From an uncultured Lachnospiraceae bacterium (GTDB lineage Bacteria; Bacillota; Clostridia; Lachnospirales; Lachnospiraceae), in contig CASWRE010000002.1 in NCBI GenBank assembly GCA_949471785.1, positions 88,821 to 152,820 on the forward strand: a stretch of DNA of 64,000 bases. The letters are read 5' to 3'. Numbering within the stretch: position 1 is the first letter of the stretch; each line of letters opens with the position of its first letter. A program made the position numbers and the translations under genes. Below the pieces are notes generated by a model. That model ran no database searches and was not told where the DNA came from. It saw only the letters and a program-made list of their open reading frames with translations. Below are positions 53,189 to 61,855 of the stretch, one piece after another.

Positions 53189-53217
53189 ATTGTACTACCC
53201 CCCGTCAAAATCAGCAA
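53189..53217 (-). promoter_or_regulatory. Sigma-A promoter of the DUF896 operon
   Basis: On the minus strand TTGCTG (53212-53217), a 17-bp spacer and TACAAT (53189-53194), about 48 bases before the ATG. Confidence 0.68.
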
Positions 53218-53269
53218 GGAGAAAAATTGACATAAACCAGTGTCTTGCCTGAATATATTGTAGGCAGTA

Positions 53270-53629
53270 CTAGCTGCTGTAGTTTTCCAGGAAACTGTAT
53301 ACTTCCAGAATACTGGACATGGGCTTTCCCTGACGGATTTCCTCCTGCAGGACAGCGGGAAGATGATTGAGGCTGATGTCCGTATACTCGTAGACCACAC
53401 CATTATGATCAACAACGGTCACGTATCCGTTCTCCTCAACCAGCCGGAAATCTTCGTCTGTCGGGGCGGCGGATGCCGTAGTCTGCAAAGCCTCCACGGT
53501 TTGTCCGGCCTCGGATTTTTGAGTTTCCTTTTTTTCCTTTCCGAATGTCAGGCCCACGAGCCCCAACATTAATACCGTCATGGTCAGCCAAAATACAAAA
53601 AAGCCAATACGCGAAAATCTGTGGTTCAT
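53270..53629 (-). CDS. Membrane-anchored protein with BofC-like C-terminus
   Basis: Protein of 119 aa with an N-terminal membrane segment (about 8-28), a short Lys/Glu/Ala-rich linker, and a C-terminal domain ending YTDISLNHLPAVLQEEIRQGKPMSSILEVYSFLENYSS. That end resembles the C-terminal domain of BofC, a sporulation checkpoint protein, which would place it in the forespore envelope. The assignment is by pattern and is tentative. The start codon and ribosome site lie in the loop of a 15-bp inverted repeat. Confidence 0.65.
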   Translation of the reverse strand: MNHRFSRIGFFVFWLTMTVLMLGLVGLTFGKEKKETQKSEAGQTVEALQTTASAAPTDEDFRLVEENGYVTVVDHNGVVYEYTDISLNHLPAVLQEEIRQGKPMSSILEVYSFLENYSS

Positions 53630-53665
53630 GGTGAACTCCTTTTTTTCTCAGTATTGGCTTTTTTG
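53596..53665 (-). promoter_or_regulatory. 15-bp inverted repeat enclosing the start codon of the BofC-like gene
   Basis: CAAAAAAGCCAATAC (53596-53610) and GTATTGGCTTTTTTG (53651-53665) are perfectly complementary, with a 40-nt loop. In the minus-strand message the 5' arm is in the leader, the loop holds the AGGAG and ATG, and the 3' arm encodes RIGFF. A translational control role is inferred. Confidence 0.6.
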
Positions 53666-53723
53666 CTGTATCTATTCAATTTTTACAGTTGTTTTCCTGA
53701 AATTTCACAAATCATTCCTTATT

Positions 53724-54836
53724 TCATGAGATTTCCACCTTGTCCGCATCCTGATTCAGGATAATACCTACATACGTCTTACCGGGGTTCATTTTCAGTT
53801 CGGAACCGTCTTCCAGGAAGAAATGCGCAATGCCGGTATCCTTATCATAGGTCCAGGTCATATCCACCGCCACGCCGTTTGCGATATATTTGGCTTTTCC
53901 GCCGGATTTTGTGTCAATATTCAAAGACTTTCCGTCATCGTACATTTCATAATCGCAGTATTGCAGAACCAGGTTTTTGAAAGCCAGCTGGTTGCCGGTC
54001 TCAATATCCACCTGTTTATCACCGAACTGGCTGCGGTAATACAGGCCGTCTTCCTCATTGTAGGTAAAGGAGGGTGCATTGTGTACGTAGCCGGGTTTGA
54101 CCGTGGTGGCCGCTGCGCCGTCGTAAGAAGTACTCTCACCGGTGTGGACGAAATGGAAATAACCCCCGTAGCTGGAAGGATAATCCATATTAAAGCCCTG
54201 GGATTCAAGACCTTTCTGGATACCTTCCGTATTGGTATATGCGTTGTGAGGCGCTACACGGTCGTCGGTGCGGTAAAATACATTGGCGCCGGAACCTTCC
54301 ACGCCGTCCAGATTGTCTGTGGACTCTTTTTCCAACAGTTTTACGGCATATTTGGAATGACCGTAACTGATATAGACAGCGTCGTGGCCAAGAGCCAGCT
54401 CCACATAGTATTTTCTGGCGCTTCTCACGGAACCGATTTTTTCGAGATCCGCGTAATCCTCATACAGACCCATCAGACGAGTGATCCCGCCCTCCACCGG
54501 AGCCTCGTATACGATGGATGCTTTCTCAATCCCGGACTGAGGCACGGCATCCTTGACATTACTGAGCATGATAGCCACCGGACGTTTCTTTCCGATCGCT
54601 TCATCCACATACTCCCCGGTCAGGAAACTGGTCACCTGACCTTCGGGAGCGTCATCCTCTTCAATTTCCTCCGCAGCCAGCGTCGATTCCTCTGATACAG
54701 AACTCTCCGCCGCTACAGATGAAGATTCCGGCAATGTCTGGCTGGGCGTCTCGGACGCTTCTTTTTTACCGCATCCCGACAGACATAAAACCGCCGTTAA
54801 TCCAAGCGCTATACATTTTTGCATATTCAGTTTCAT
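53724..54836 (-). CDS. DUF3048 lipoprotein (YerB-like)
   Basis: Extracellular lipoprotein of 370 aa with signal peptide and lipobox LSGC (Cys about 22), then a Ser/Glu-rich linker (about 25-68). The body begins KRPVAIMLSNVKDAVPQSGI and contains KIGSVRSARKYYVELALG, a DUF3048 hallmark. The family is common in sporulating Firmicutes and uncharacterised; a Bacillus member is YerB. It lies between ybeY and the BofC-like gene on the same strand. Confidence 0.9.
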   Translation of the reverse strand: MKLNMQKCIALGLTAVLCLSGCGKKEASETPSQTLPESSSVAAESSVSEESTLAAEEIEEDDAPEGQVTSFLTGEYVDEAIGKKRPVAIMLSNVKDAVPQSGIEKASIVYEAPVEGGITRLMGLYEDYADLEKIGSVRSARKYYVELALGHDAVYISYGHSKYAVKLLEKESTDNLDGVEGSGANVFYRTDDRVAPHNAYTNTEGIQKGLESQGFNMDYPSSYGGYFHFVHTGESTSYDGAAATTVKPGYVHNAPSFTYNEEDGLYYRSQFGDKQVDIETGNQLAFKNLVLQYCDYEMYDDGKSLNIDTKSGGKAKYIANGVAVDMTWTYDKDTGIAHFFLEDGSELKMNPGKTYVGIILNQDADKVEIS

Positions 54837-54847
54837 TTTCTTATCTC

Positions 54848-55342
54848 CTATCTTGTAATTTGCAAATCATTTAGTACCTGCCGCTGTCTGGCTTCCATAG
54901 CCTTCCTCTCCGCTTCTGTCATATGATCATAACCAAGCAGGTGAAGGACACTGTGAGCTACAAGAAACGCGAATTCCCTCTTTTCCCCATGTCCATATTC
55001 TCTGGCCTGGATTCTCATACGCGGTACACAGATCATGATGTCTCCGAGCAACAGTTCACCGCTCTCCGGATGGAAGGCGTCTGCAGATTCTTCCAGGAAA
55101 TCATAGACTGCCGGTTGTTCAAAATCCTGCATGGGAAAAGACAGCACGTCCGTCACCCGGTCTGTATCCCGGAAATTCCGGTTGCTTTCCTGTATTTCCT
55201 CCTCATCGACCAGACTCAGGCTTACCTCCGCCTCATAAGGACACCCCTCCTGATCCAGCACAGCGCTGATGACGGATTCTGCCAGGTTTCCGGCGTCGAA
55301 AGAAAAACAGTATTCATGTTCATTGTCATAACACAGCGTCAT
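54848..55342 (-). CDS. ybeY: Endoribonuclease YbeY
   Basis: Zinc-dependent RNase of 164 aa needed for 16S rRNA 3'-end maturation. The metal site HSVLHLLGYDH (HxxxHxxxxxH) is near residue 130, and RDTDRVTDVLSFPM precedes it. It overlaps phoH by four bases, an order typical of Firmicutes. Confidence 0.97.
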   Translation of the reverse strand: MTLCYDNEHEYCFSFDAGNLAESVISAVLDQEGCPYEAEVSLSLVDEEEIQESNRNFRDTDRVTDVLSFPMQDFEQPAVYDFLEESADAFHPESGELLLGDIMICVPRMRIQAREYGHGEKREFAFLVAHSVLHLLGYDHMTEAERKAMEARQRQVLNDLQITR

Positions 55343-56334
55343 GATCTCGCCTTTCTCGCAGAGGTGCGTTTTTGGGGCTTAGCAGCTTTTTTCTCATAAG
55401 CCTCGTAAGCCTGTACGATTTTTTGTACCAAAGGATGACGGACTACATCATCTCCTGTCAGCTCACAAAAGGCGATATCCTCGATACCTTTCAGTACCTC
55501 GGCAGCTACCTCGAGTCCGGATTTCTGATCCCTGGGTAAATCTTTTTGGGTGGAATCGCCGGTGACGATCACTTTTGATTCAAAACCGATCCTGGTCAGA
55601 AACATTTTCATCTGAGCCGGCGTGGTATTCTGAGCCTCATCCAGAATAATGTAAGCGTTATCCAATGTACGCCCCCGCATATAGGCCAGCGGAGCTACCT
55701 CGATCAACCCTTTTTCCATATTTTTCTGAAAACTCTCCGGGCCCATGATCTGGTACAGCGCATCGTAGAGCGGACGCAGATAAGGATCTATCTTGCTCTG
55801 CAGATCGCCTGGCAAAAAGCCAAGCTTCTCCCCCGCCTCAATGGCAGGACGAGTCAGGATAATACGGCTCACTTCATCATTCCGAAACGCGGTGATGGCC
55901 ATAGCCATGGCAAGATAGGTCTTTCCTGTTCCCGCCGGACCAATACCGAACACGATTTTATTATTGTGTATGGCCTCCACATACTGCTTCTGCCCAAATG
56001 TTTTGGGCTTTACAGGCCTGCCGTTTATGGTGCGGCAGATACAGGATTTATCCATCTCCACATAGGCCTGGGCTTTCTCTTCCTCGGACAAGGCCAGAAG
56101 ATAGTTGACGTTCTGTTCATTGATCATATTTTTTCTTCGGGAAAGCTCCAGAAGCTGTTGCAGAACAATCGCCGCCCTGTGAACAGCAGTTTTGCTGCCG
56201 CTGATCTTAAGCTGCCCGTCCCGGGTAATCGCCGTAACCTGCAGAGTGCGCTCAATTTTTTTGATATGGCTGTCAAACTGGCCGAATACATTCTGCTCAT
56301 GTTCCGCAGGTATTTCCAAAATTTCTTCCACCAT
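55339..56334 (-). CDS. phoH: PhoH-family ATPase
   Basis: Cytosolic ATPase of 331 aa. An N-terminal KH-like region (about 1-75) precedes the helicase-like core with Walker A GPAGTGKTYLAMA near 135 and Walker B AYIILDEAQNTTPAQMKMFL. A basic tail (KRTSARKARS) may bind RNA. The role is probably RNA metabolism; the phosphate-starvation name is historical. It follows yqfD by eight bases. Confidence 0.96.
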   Translation of the reverse strand: MVEEILEIPAEHEQNVFGQFDSHIKKIERTLQVTAITRDGQLKISGSKTAVHRAAIVLQQLLELSRRKNMINEQNVNYLLALSEEEKAQAYVEMDKSCICRTINGRPVKPKTFGQKQYVEAIHNNKIVFGIGPAGTGKTYLAMAMAITAFRNDEVSRIILTRPAIEAGEKLGFLPGDLQSKIDPYLRPLYDALYQIMGPESFQKNMEKGLIEVAPLAYMRGRTLDNAYIILDEAQNTTPAQMKMFLTRIGFESKVIVTGDSTQKDLPRDQKSGLEVAAEVLKGIEDIAFCELTGDDVVRHPLVQKIVQAYEAYEKKAAKPQKRTSARKARS

Positions 56335-56342
56335 AGACTGTA

Positions 56343-57572
56343 TTATTCAGCTTGTGTATTCCTTTCTATAATTTCCCCGCTTTTTTGAGCGGGCATCGAC
56401 ATTCCGATTTTCTCCTCGGCCTCGATTGTACCGAAGGCGATGGCGGACTGCCCCGTCATCTGTATTTTAACATTATTTGACGTAATCTGCATTACCTTTT
56501 TATCTAAATGTTCAAAAAAATCCGAAAAATGTGCATTTAAAATCATTTTCGCCTGAGTATCCGAGTATCTGGCGTTCACATAGTCGTATTTTTTTTCCCA
56601 GATCAGACCATGACTGACCGGAAGAAGAAAGGCATCTGACAGACGCCACTGGAAAAAATCCGTTTCCCATTCGGTCTGCGGTTCTCTGTCCCGCTCATGA
56701 AGAGTCAGATTTTTTTCCCCCAGACGAAACCATAATCCTTTAAATGTTTTTCCTGTATAGATTTTTTTTCTGTAGTTCATTTTCAGCTCATCATAATAGC
56801 TGTAGGCCGAGGCCAGAATGATATCGGCATCCGCCTGACAGTACTGATAGCCTACGACCGTTCCCCCGTCATCCAGAATCGGTATCTCGCCGTCCACTAG
56901 CAGGTCTCCCGGATATATATAATCCCCAGCCTGTACCTTTGGTATACCTGACCGAGTCACGACAGACAGAACCCGTCCCTCCTTTTCCGCATACAGGCTG
57001 CTGGCTTCTGCTTCCCCCTCGGTCTCGCCCTCCTCCTCAAAAAGGGCTTCTTTGACGGATACATTCAGGACGGTCCCCTCCTTTTCCACGGACACCCAGG
57101 ACAGCTGCGGACAGACCTCCCGCAGGGCGGCGGCAAGAGCTTTCGCGTCGATATCCGCCTTGCGTTTTCCGCAGTATACATCCTGTTCCCGCATATGGCG
57201 CAAAAGGGTCTGCGTGGAGTAGTAGCTGTTGCCCTCAATACGGATATCCCAGATGAACTGATAACAGATCCAGAGCGTAAACGCCGCCAGAAGTATACCA
57301 ACAAAAAATACCATTCTGGTCTGCATCTCACGCACCAGAAATGGTACTCCTTCCTTTTTGCATATATGTATCCGCACACGGGCCTTCCGGCATAGAGGAC
57401 GGATCTTCCGGAAATCATCCAGATACAGGGTACAGAAACAACAGTCTTCCCCCTCACAGACATCCATCAGCATCAATCCGCCCATCCGGCACAGGTTAAA
57501 GAAACGGACCGGCTCCTGCCCGTGGACGGAAAACGTAATTTTCCCCCTGGGCGAAATATGTTGTCCCCGCAA
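56343..57572 (-). CDS. yqfD: Sporulation protein YqfD
   Basis: Membrane protein of 409 aa conserved in endospore formers and usually expressed in the mother cell. A cytoplasmic N-terminal region (about 1-80), one membrane segment near 90-112 (FFVGILLAAFTLWICYQFIW) and a large extracytoplasmic part with GDYIYPGDLLVDG are typical. It lies between yqfC and phoH as in Bacillus. Its presence indicates a spore-forming lineage, not proof of sporulation. Confidence 0.94.
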   Translation of the reverse strand: MRGQHISPRGKITFSVHGQEPVRFFNLCRMGGLMLMDVCEGEDCCFCTLYLDDFRKIRPLCRKARVRIHICKKEGVPFLVREMQTRMVFFVGILLAAFTLWICYQFIWDIRIEGNSYYSTQTLLRHMREQDVYCGKRKADIDAKALAAALREVCPQLSWVSVEKEGTVLNVSVKEALFEEEGETEGEAEASSLYAEKEGRVLSVVTRSGIPKVQAGDYIYPGDLLVDGEIPILDDGGTVVGYQYCQADADIILASAYSYYDELKMNYRKKIYTGKTFKGLWFRLGEKNLTLHERDREPQTEWETDFFQWRLSDAFLLPVSHGLIWEKKYDYVNARYSDTQAKMILNAHFSDFFEHLDKKVMQITSNNVKIQMTGQSAIAFGTIEAEEKIGMSMPAQKSGEIIERNTQAE

Positions 57573-57582
57573 AACTTTCCTC

Positions 57583-57855
57583 CTAATAAAAAGAAACTGC
57601 TTCCATCTGTCCGGTAATCTTCATTTCATCAGGGGTAAAAAAACAGATCTTGAGTTGTTTGCCCTGTATCCGCATCCGATAGGAGCCGGTCTGCACGCAT
57701 ATTTCCGTACAGGAAAAATACTGCAGCTTTTTAAAATTTTCTATGTAAAGCTCCGATCTGCCCTGGAACGTGGCAATCGTATGCGCCTTCCCAAATGGGG
57801 AAAACTCATCCTCCGGCGGCTTTTTACGACTCGTTTGTGTTCTCATGACTCCCAT
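57583..57855 (-). CDS. yqfC: Sporulation protein YqfC
   Basis: YabP/YqfC-family protein of about 90 aa. The core ELYIENFKKLQYFSCTEICVQTG and KICFFTPDEMKITGQMEAVSF matches the family. The ORF track starts at 57894; ATG 57855 (or 57846) gives the usual length, though no ribosome site is strong. It is cotranscribed with yqfD, ten bases away. Confidence 0.87.
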   Translation of the reverse strand: MGVMRTQTSRKKPPEDEFSPFGKAHTIATFQGRSELYIENFKKLQYFSCTEICVQTGSYRMRIQGKQLKICFFTPDEMKITGQMEAVSFY

Positions 57856-57949
57856 CCGCCGGCCCACAACCTTTTTATCAACTATATGAGGCAAACACAG
57901 TATTCAGAACATGTAACTGTCCGCTATCTTCACAGGTACTGGAACAAAA

Positions 57950-58495
57950 TCAAAAATCATGTACATTTTTCAGGAAAATCAGTGAGAACCACAGCACATT
58001 CTGATCCCCCAGATAAAAATCCATGTGATACTTTTCAATGGCGTTCATCAGAACGATACCGTGGCTTTCAATGCAGGGGATCACGGCCTCCTTATGGCGG
58101 CACTCCCGCGGATAAGCACATTTATCACAGATAGAACAGGAATCCGAGGACAGCGTATAGCAGATCACGCCATGATCTTTCAGATGTTTTACGATTTGGC
58201 GGGTGATCAGCTCATGCTCTTCTTTGGATTCCAGAAGTTTGTCCATATCGGAATAATCTTCTACCTCTGCCACCGTGGAAAACAAGAGCGCTTTGGGATA
58301 ACTTAAGCAGAGGGTATGGCAGCTCTTCACACTTCCCACCGCCGGGGGACAGGACCAGGAATGGCCGTAACGGGAACATTCTTTTCGGCAAATGCTGCGC
58401 ACTTTATCCGAAAATTCCAGTTCTTCGGTCTCTGCGAAGGCATATTGATAGATAGGATACTGGCATATATATTCTTCTATTTCATCGTAAATCAT
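57950..58495 (-). CDS. DUF2284 cysteine-rich metal-binding protein
   Basis: Cytosolic protein of 181 aa with many cysteines in two groups: CRKECSRYGHSWSCPPAVGSV and CSICDKCAYPRECRHKEAVIPC. This DUF2284 pattern suggests an iron-sulfur or other metal centre, possibly corrinoid-linked, but no reaction is known. It is upstream of yqfC, separated by about 95 bases, and may be transcribed alone. Confidence 0.87.
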   Translation of the reverse strand: MIYDEIEEYICQYPIYQYAFAETEELEFSDKVRSICRKECSRYGHSWSCPPAVGSVKSCHTLCLSYPKALLFSTVAEVEDYSDMDKLLESKEEHELITRQIVKHLKDHGVICYTLSSDSCSICDKCAYPRECRHKEAVIPCIESHGIVLMNAIEKYHMDFYLGDQNVLWFSLIFLKNVHDF

Positions 58496-58515
58496 AATAA
58501 CCTCTATTCATTGTC

Positions 58516-58549
58516 TAAAGGAAAGGGCCGGAGGATGCTCCTTCGGCCC
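58516..58549 (-). terminator. Terminator of the YjfB-like gene
   Basis: On the minus strand GGGCCGAAGGA pairs with TCCTCCGGCCC (one GU) around GCA, followed by TTTCCTTT. Confidence 0.82.
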
Positions 58550-58561
58550 GACCGTATAGTA

Positions 58562-58738
58562 TCATACGAGTATATCTATGTTCTGACCCAGATCCGGGGA
58601 TACAGAAGCAGTCAGCATCTCTGCCATCTCTGCTCCGGCAGTCTCCATGGTGTCCATCACCTTGGACGCGACGGCCACACTTACCTCCATATGCAGTCTG
58701 TCCATAGACATAGCCATCGATAATGCGGGAATATCCAT
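58562..58738 (-). CDS. YjfB-family putative motility protein
   Basis: Small protein of 58 aa beginning MDIPALSMAMSM and ending SPDLGQNIDILV, the YjfB signature. Members occur in motile Firmicutes and are often in the motility regulon; the molecular role is unknown. The ORF track begins at 58804; I choose ATG 58738 behind AGAGGTGGATG because the family starts there. It is divergent from the pair at 58892 and has a sigma-A-like promoter and a terminator. Confidence 0.87.
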   Translation of the reverse strand: MDIPALSMAMSMDRLHMEVSVAVASKVMDTMETAGAEMAEMLTASVSPDLGQNIDILV

Positions 58739-58775
58739 AGAATCATCCACCTCTTTCTGTACTTTAATTAAACTA

Positions 58776-58804
58776 ATCATAGCAAGAACCGTGAAGAAAA
58801 GCAA
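58776..58804 (-). promoter_or_regulatory. Sigma-A-like promoter of the YjfB-like gene
   Basis: On the minus strand TTGCTT (58799-58804), a 17-bp spacer and TATGAT (58776-58781). Confidence 0.6.
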
Positions 58805-58807
58805 GAT

Positions 58808-58834
58808 TAAGATTTCAGAATATTATGCCGATAG
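58808..58834 (+). promoter_or_regulatory. Sigma-D (flagellar)-like promoter of the 58892-60489 operon
   Basis: TAAG (58808-58811), exactly 15 bases, then GCCGATAG (58827-58834). The sigma-D consensus in Bacillus is TAAA-N15-GCCGATAT. The predicted start is near 58842, 50 bases before the ATG. Confidence 0.68.
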
Positions 58835-58891
58835 TAAATATAAGCACTGTTATTTTATGACAAATCAAATACATGATTCGGGGAGGAAATT

Positions 58892-59554
58892 ATGCGTATC
58901 AACATTGGACAGACAAGAGATTTATTCTGTACCCAGGCAATCAACAACAGTCTGCGGCGAAACATTTCCCGGGAGGAGCAAAAAGCAGGCGTTCGAACAG
59001 ATCAGACCATCCTGTCGCCCCAGGGAAAATCCTCCGGCCTGCTGGCATCCCTGATGAACCAGAAAGAGCTGATTCAGATGAATAAGGAGTCACTGATTAA
59101 AAGAGAGCTGGGTGAGGACGGCATAAAAACCGGGAATTTCAGCAAGCAGCTTGAGGAATACGAAAAGCAGCTTGAGGAACTGGACGAACAGATTGCCAGA
59201 GAGATGGCTAAGCAGGCCCAGGGTGAAAAGGAAGAAGGTACGATCTATAAAGATCCCCGGGATGCGGATTCCGAAAAAACGCCGGAGGAGCACATCATGG
59301 AGTTGTCCACAGAAGATTCTGCCGCCATGGAAAAAGCCCAGACTCTGGAAGACGCCCGGGAAACGCGGGAGCGGGAAAAAAGCACGGCGAAGACCCAGGC
59401 AGGGGAAAGCCAATATGGCTCTCCTTCCCAATGGGGTTCTCCTTCGGCCGAGCGTCGGCTGAAGGAAGTCGCAGACAAGGAAAGGTTGGCCTCCCAGATA
59501 GCTCCCATCCTTGAGGATGACAAAGAAAAGTTCATGAAAGGAAGGATATTTTAA
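58892..59554 (+). CDS. Coiled-coil hypothetical protein, first gene of a sigma-D-linked pair
   Basis: Protein of 220 aa with no characterised family that I recognise. The N-terminus (MRINIGQTRDLFCTQAINNS) is followed by a conserved-looking ILSPQGKSSGLLASLMNQKE, then a helical coiled coil (about 60-110, SKQLEEYEKQLEELDEQIAREM), an acidic/Gln-rich stretch and a basic tail. No signal peptide or membrane segment is seen. GGGGAGG supports the ATG. It overlaps the next gene by one base and sits behind a sigma-D-like promoter opposite yjfB, so a motility or surface role is plausible. Confidence 0.8.
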   Translation: MRINIGQTRDLFCTQAINNSLRRNISREEQKAGVRTDQTILSPQGKSSGLLASLMNQKELIQMNKESLIKRELGEDGIKTGNFSKQLEEYEKQLEELDEQIAREMAKQAQGEKEEGTIYKDPRDADSEKTPEEHIMELSTEDSAAMEKAQTLEDARETREREKSTAKTQAGESQYGSPSQWGSPSAERRLKEVADKERLASQIAPILEDDKEKFMKGRIF

Positions 59555-60489
59555 TGAGAATTTATGGTGATCAAAAAGCTTACAGTCAGTATTCGTTTCT
59601 TATGAATCCCGCAAACAGTTTATCCAGGCGAGAGCCCACGAAGCTGGCGGAACTGGCGGACCGGCTGATGGGGAATTCCAGGCAGGATCAGTTCAGCCTC
59701 TCCGCGGAAGGCGCAAGCGCCATCCGGGACATGCTGACAAAAATGCAGGAGGACGGCGACGCACCAGTGAGCAGTCTGCCATCTGCGGATCAGCTGATGC
59801 TGGCCCATATAAACGATCATCTGGGAGAAGATCCCTACGCCAGGATGGAAGCATTATATGAGCAAAAACAATCAGAAAACGCGAATCAATTGGATATAGA
59901 CGGACACACGGAGAGCATGGGCTACGCATATGACAAAATGTATGACGAGATTGTCCAGGGATATAAAGACGGAACCAGAGAAGTATGGGTGCGGGATTAC
60001 AGCACCGGGGAGGATTTTGACGGGCTGGAATTTCAGATTGGCGACGAGACAGTACGCTACCGCAAATTGACAAAAGAGGAGGAATTAAAAAATCTGGAGG
60101 ACGCTTATGATAAACTGGCCGATACCGTGGCTCACAAGGTTACGGATTTATACATTAAGGCCACTTACAGTGAAGATGAAATCATGGCGGAGTTCAACGA
60201 GATAAAAGAAGCCGCTTCTCTCCGGGTGGATGAAATCAAGGATAAGCTGGAGGAAATGAAAAGGAGGATTCAGGAGGAAAAGGCGAAAAAAGAATCCGAG
60301 GAAGCCAAAAAGATTAAGGACCCGGGCGAGAGGATTGCCGAAGGCGCCGCCGCACATATGCAGGACACCATATCCAGAGGACAGTTAGTGGAAAATACCA
60401 ACCGCTATACCCAGATGAATGCGATACTGAATGATTTTTACGCTATGGGCAGTATGGTAAACGAAGCGGGTCCCTCAAAAACAGAATAA
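59554..60489 (+). CDS. Hypothetical protein, second gene of a sigma-D-linked pair
   Basis: Protein of 311 aa, not recognised. It begins MRIYGDQKAYSQYSFLMNPAN. A QFSLSAEGASAIRDML stretch (about 49-64) resembles the ILSPQGKS region of the preceding protein in position and style, so the two may be distant relatives. Residues about 130-175 look globular (VWVRDYSTGEDFDGLEFQIGDETV). A long charged helix (about 225-270, EEMKRRIQEEKAKKESEEAKK) follows. No membrane segment or signal peptide. Translation is coupled by a TAATG overlap. A strong terminator ends the operon. Confidence 0.8.
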   Translation: MRIYGDQKAYSQYSFLMNPANSLSRREPTKLAELADRLMGNSRQDQFSLSAEGASAIRDMLTKMQEDGDAPVSSLPSADQLMLAHINDHLGEDPYARMEALYEQKQSENANQLDIDGHTESMGYAYDKMYDEIVQGYKDGTREVWVRDYSTGEDFDGLEFQIGDETVRYRKLTKEEELKNLEDAYDKLADTVAHKVTDLYIKATYSEDEIMAEFNEIKEAASLRVDEIKDKLEEMKRRIQEEKAKKESEEAKKIKDPGERIAEGAAAHMQDTISRGQLVENTNRYTQMNAILNDFYAMGSMVNEAGPSKTE

Positions 60490-60514
60490 AAAAGCTTTTC
60501 TATTTCCGCACTTT

Positions 60515-60557
60515 CACAGAAAAATCCCATCGCTAAAAACGGTGGGATTTTTCTGTG
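60515..60557. terminator. Bidirectional terminator between convergent operons
   Basis: CACAGAAAAATCCCA and TGGGATTTTTCTGTG form a perfect 15-bp stem around a 13-nt loop (60530-60542). T- and A-rich arms suit termination in both directions. Confidence 0.82.
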
Positions 60558-60598
60558 CCTGAGTCATCTGCTTTCGGAGCTGTACAGTATCTCTGGTC

Positions 60599-61855
60599 TC
60601 AGGTCAAAATACCTTCCTGTCGCAAAAATTCCAGAATTCTGTCCTGAATCCCCGTATCCGCGAATTTGCTGGTAATACTGAAATGAAAAATATCATAACA
60701 GGAACAGGCGCAGATCTGAATCTTATCTGTACTGGTGATAACTCCGAAACGGTCAATATAAGGTTCATAGATTTCCGGCATGATCACCGCGCCCAGATTG
60801 GACAGCACAGCCGTCACGTTCCTGCTGCCCGCCCATATGCCTATTTTCAGAAAGAAGTTTTTCAGACCAAGGGGCATATACTTTAGAGCCGGATTCTTTT
60901 CAATATTGACCAGGCGGTTCATCCGGAGCGCTACCTGCTCCCGGTCCAGCTCTTCTTTAAAACGCAGCTTCACATGGGCGAGCACTTCTTCAAAAGTAGT
61001 ATCTTCACGGAAACGATATTCAATCTCCATCCAGCCAAAAAAATTGCCCATGGATTCGGAACGGTAATAGTTACGCAGATTGACGGGAATCATGATCACG
61101 ACAGGTCTCTTTTTCTGTTTTTCGGTCATGTCGTCCGCGATGGCCCAGAGCAGTACGGAAGTCATATATACTGTGATGGATACCCCCCTATCCCGCGCTT
61201 TTTCCAGAATTTTTCTGACGGATAAAGTGCATTCTGTGATTCCCATATCACTCTGCCGGACGCGTTTTCCCCTGATCTGATAGGCCAGACCACTTTTGCG
61301 CACCTGTTTGGGCCAGTTTTTCGGGGAATAATTCCGGCTGAAGCTGTCCTCTTCCTGAGCCGCCTCTGATACGGGCTCAGCTGAAGAGGATGCCGTCAGG
61401 GAATATTTCTTATCCAGATAGGCAGATACGATTTCTGAGAGAAATCGTATCGCGCCGGTTCCATCCGTCAGGGCATGGAACACTTCGAAATTGATCCGAT
61501 TTCCGTCGTAGCTCATCTCATACAGCAAAGTCTCCTGATCTTTCCGATAAAGGGGACTGCAAGGCGTCTTCCGATCCCTTCGTATAAAAGGTTTTATGTC
61601 CCTCTTTTCAAAATAAAACCAGAAATTTCCTCGTTTCAGAACACTCTGGAACATAGGATAGTGCCGGCGTACGTTTTCAAGCGCATTTTGCAGCAGCAAA
61701 GGATCTACAGGCTCTTTCAGTTCACAGTATACTCGAAAGACCCTGCTGTCTTTTTTTCCCGCCGCCACGGGAAAAGCCAGCGCAATATTGTCAAGTTTTC
61801 TTCTCTTCTTTGATTTCCCTGTCTTCACCGTCTGTTCCTTCCTCAAGAAAAGCAT
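60599..61855 (-). CDS. Condensation/acyltransferase-domain protein
   Basis: Soluble protein of up to 418 aa in the CoA-dependent acyltransferase superfamily (nonribosomal condensation domains, alcohol acetyltransferases). The catalytic motif HALTDGTGAIRFL (HxxxDG) is near residue 131, and RKRPVVIMIPVNLRNYYRSES resembles the family's second half. It starts within the 3' end of the esterase gene; GTG 61828 behind AGGAAGG is an alternative start. With the esterase it may form and cut esters, perhaps acyl chains of a lipid or natural product; no carrier-protein gene is adjacent. Confidence 0.78.
   Translation of the reverse strand: MLFLRKEQTVKTGKSKKRRKLDNIALAFPVAAGKKDSRVFRVYCELKEPVDPLLLQNALENVRRHYPMFQSVLKRGNFWFYFEKRDIKPFIRRDRKTPCSPLYRKDQETLLYEMSYDGNRINFEVFHALTDGTGAIRFLSEIVSAYLDKKYSLTASSSAEPVSEAAQEEDSFSRNYSPKNWPKQVRKSGLAYQIRGKRVRQSDMGITECTLSVRKILEKARDRGVSITVYMTSVLLWAIADDMTEKQKKRPVVIMIPVNLRNYYRSESMGNFFGWMEIEYRFREDTTFEEVLAHVKLRFKEELDREQVALRMNRLVNIEKNPALKYMPLGLKNFFLKIGIWAGSRNVTAVLSNLGAVIMPEIYEPYIDRFGVITSTDKIQICACSCYDIFHFSITSKFADTGIQDRILEFLRQEGILT

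Noticed and set aside
53823-54695. 290-aa ORF on the + strand
   Set aside because: It is antisense to the DUF3048 lipoprotein, whose lipobox and family motifs are clear.
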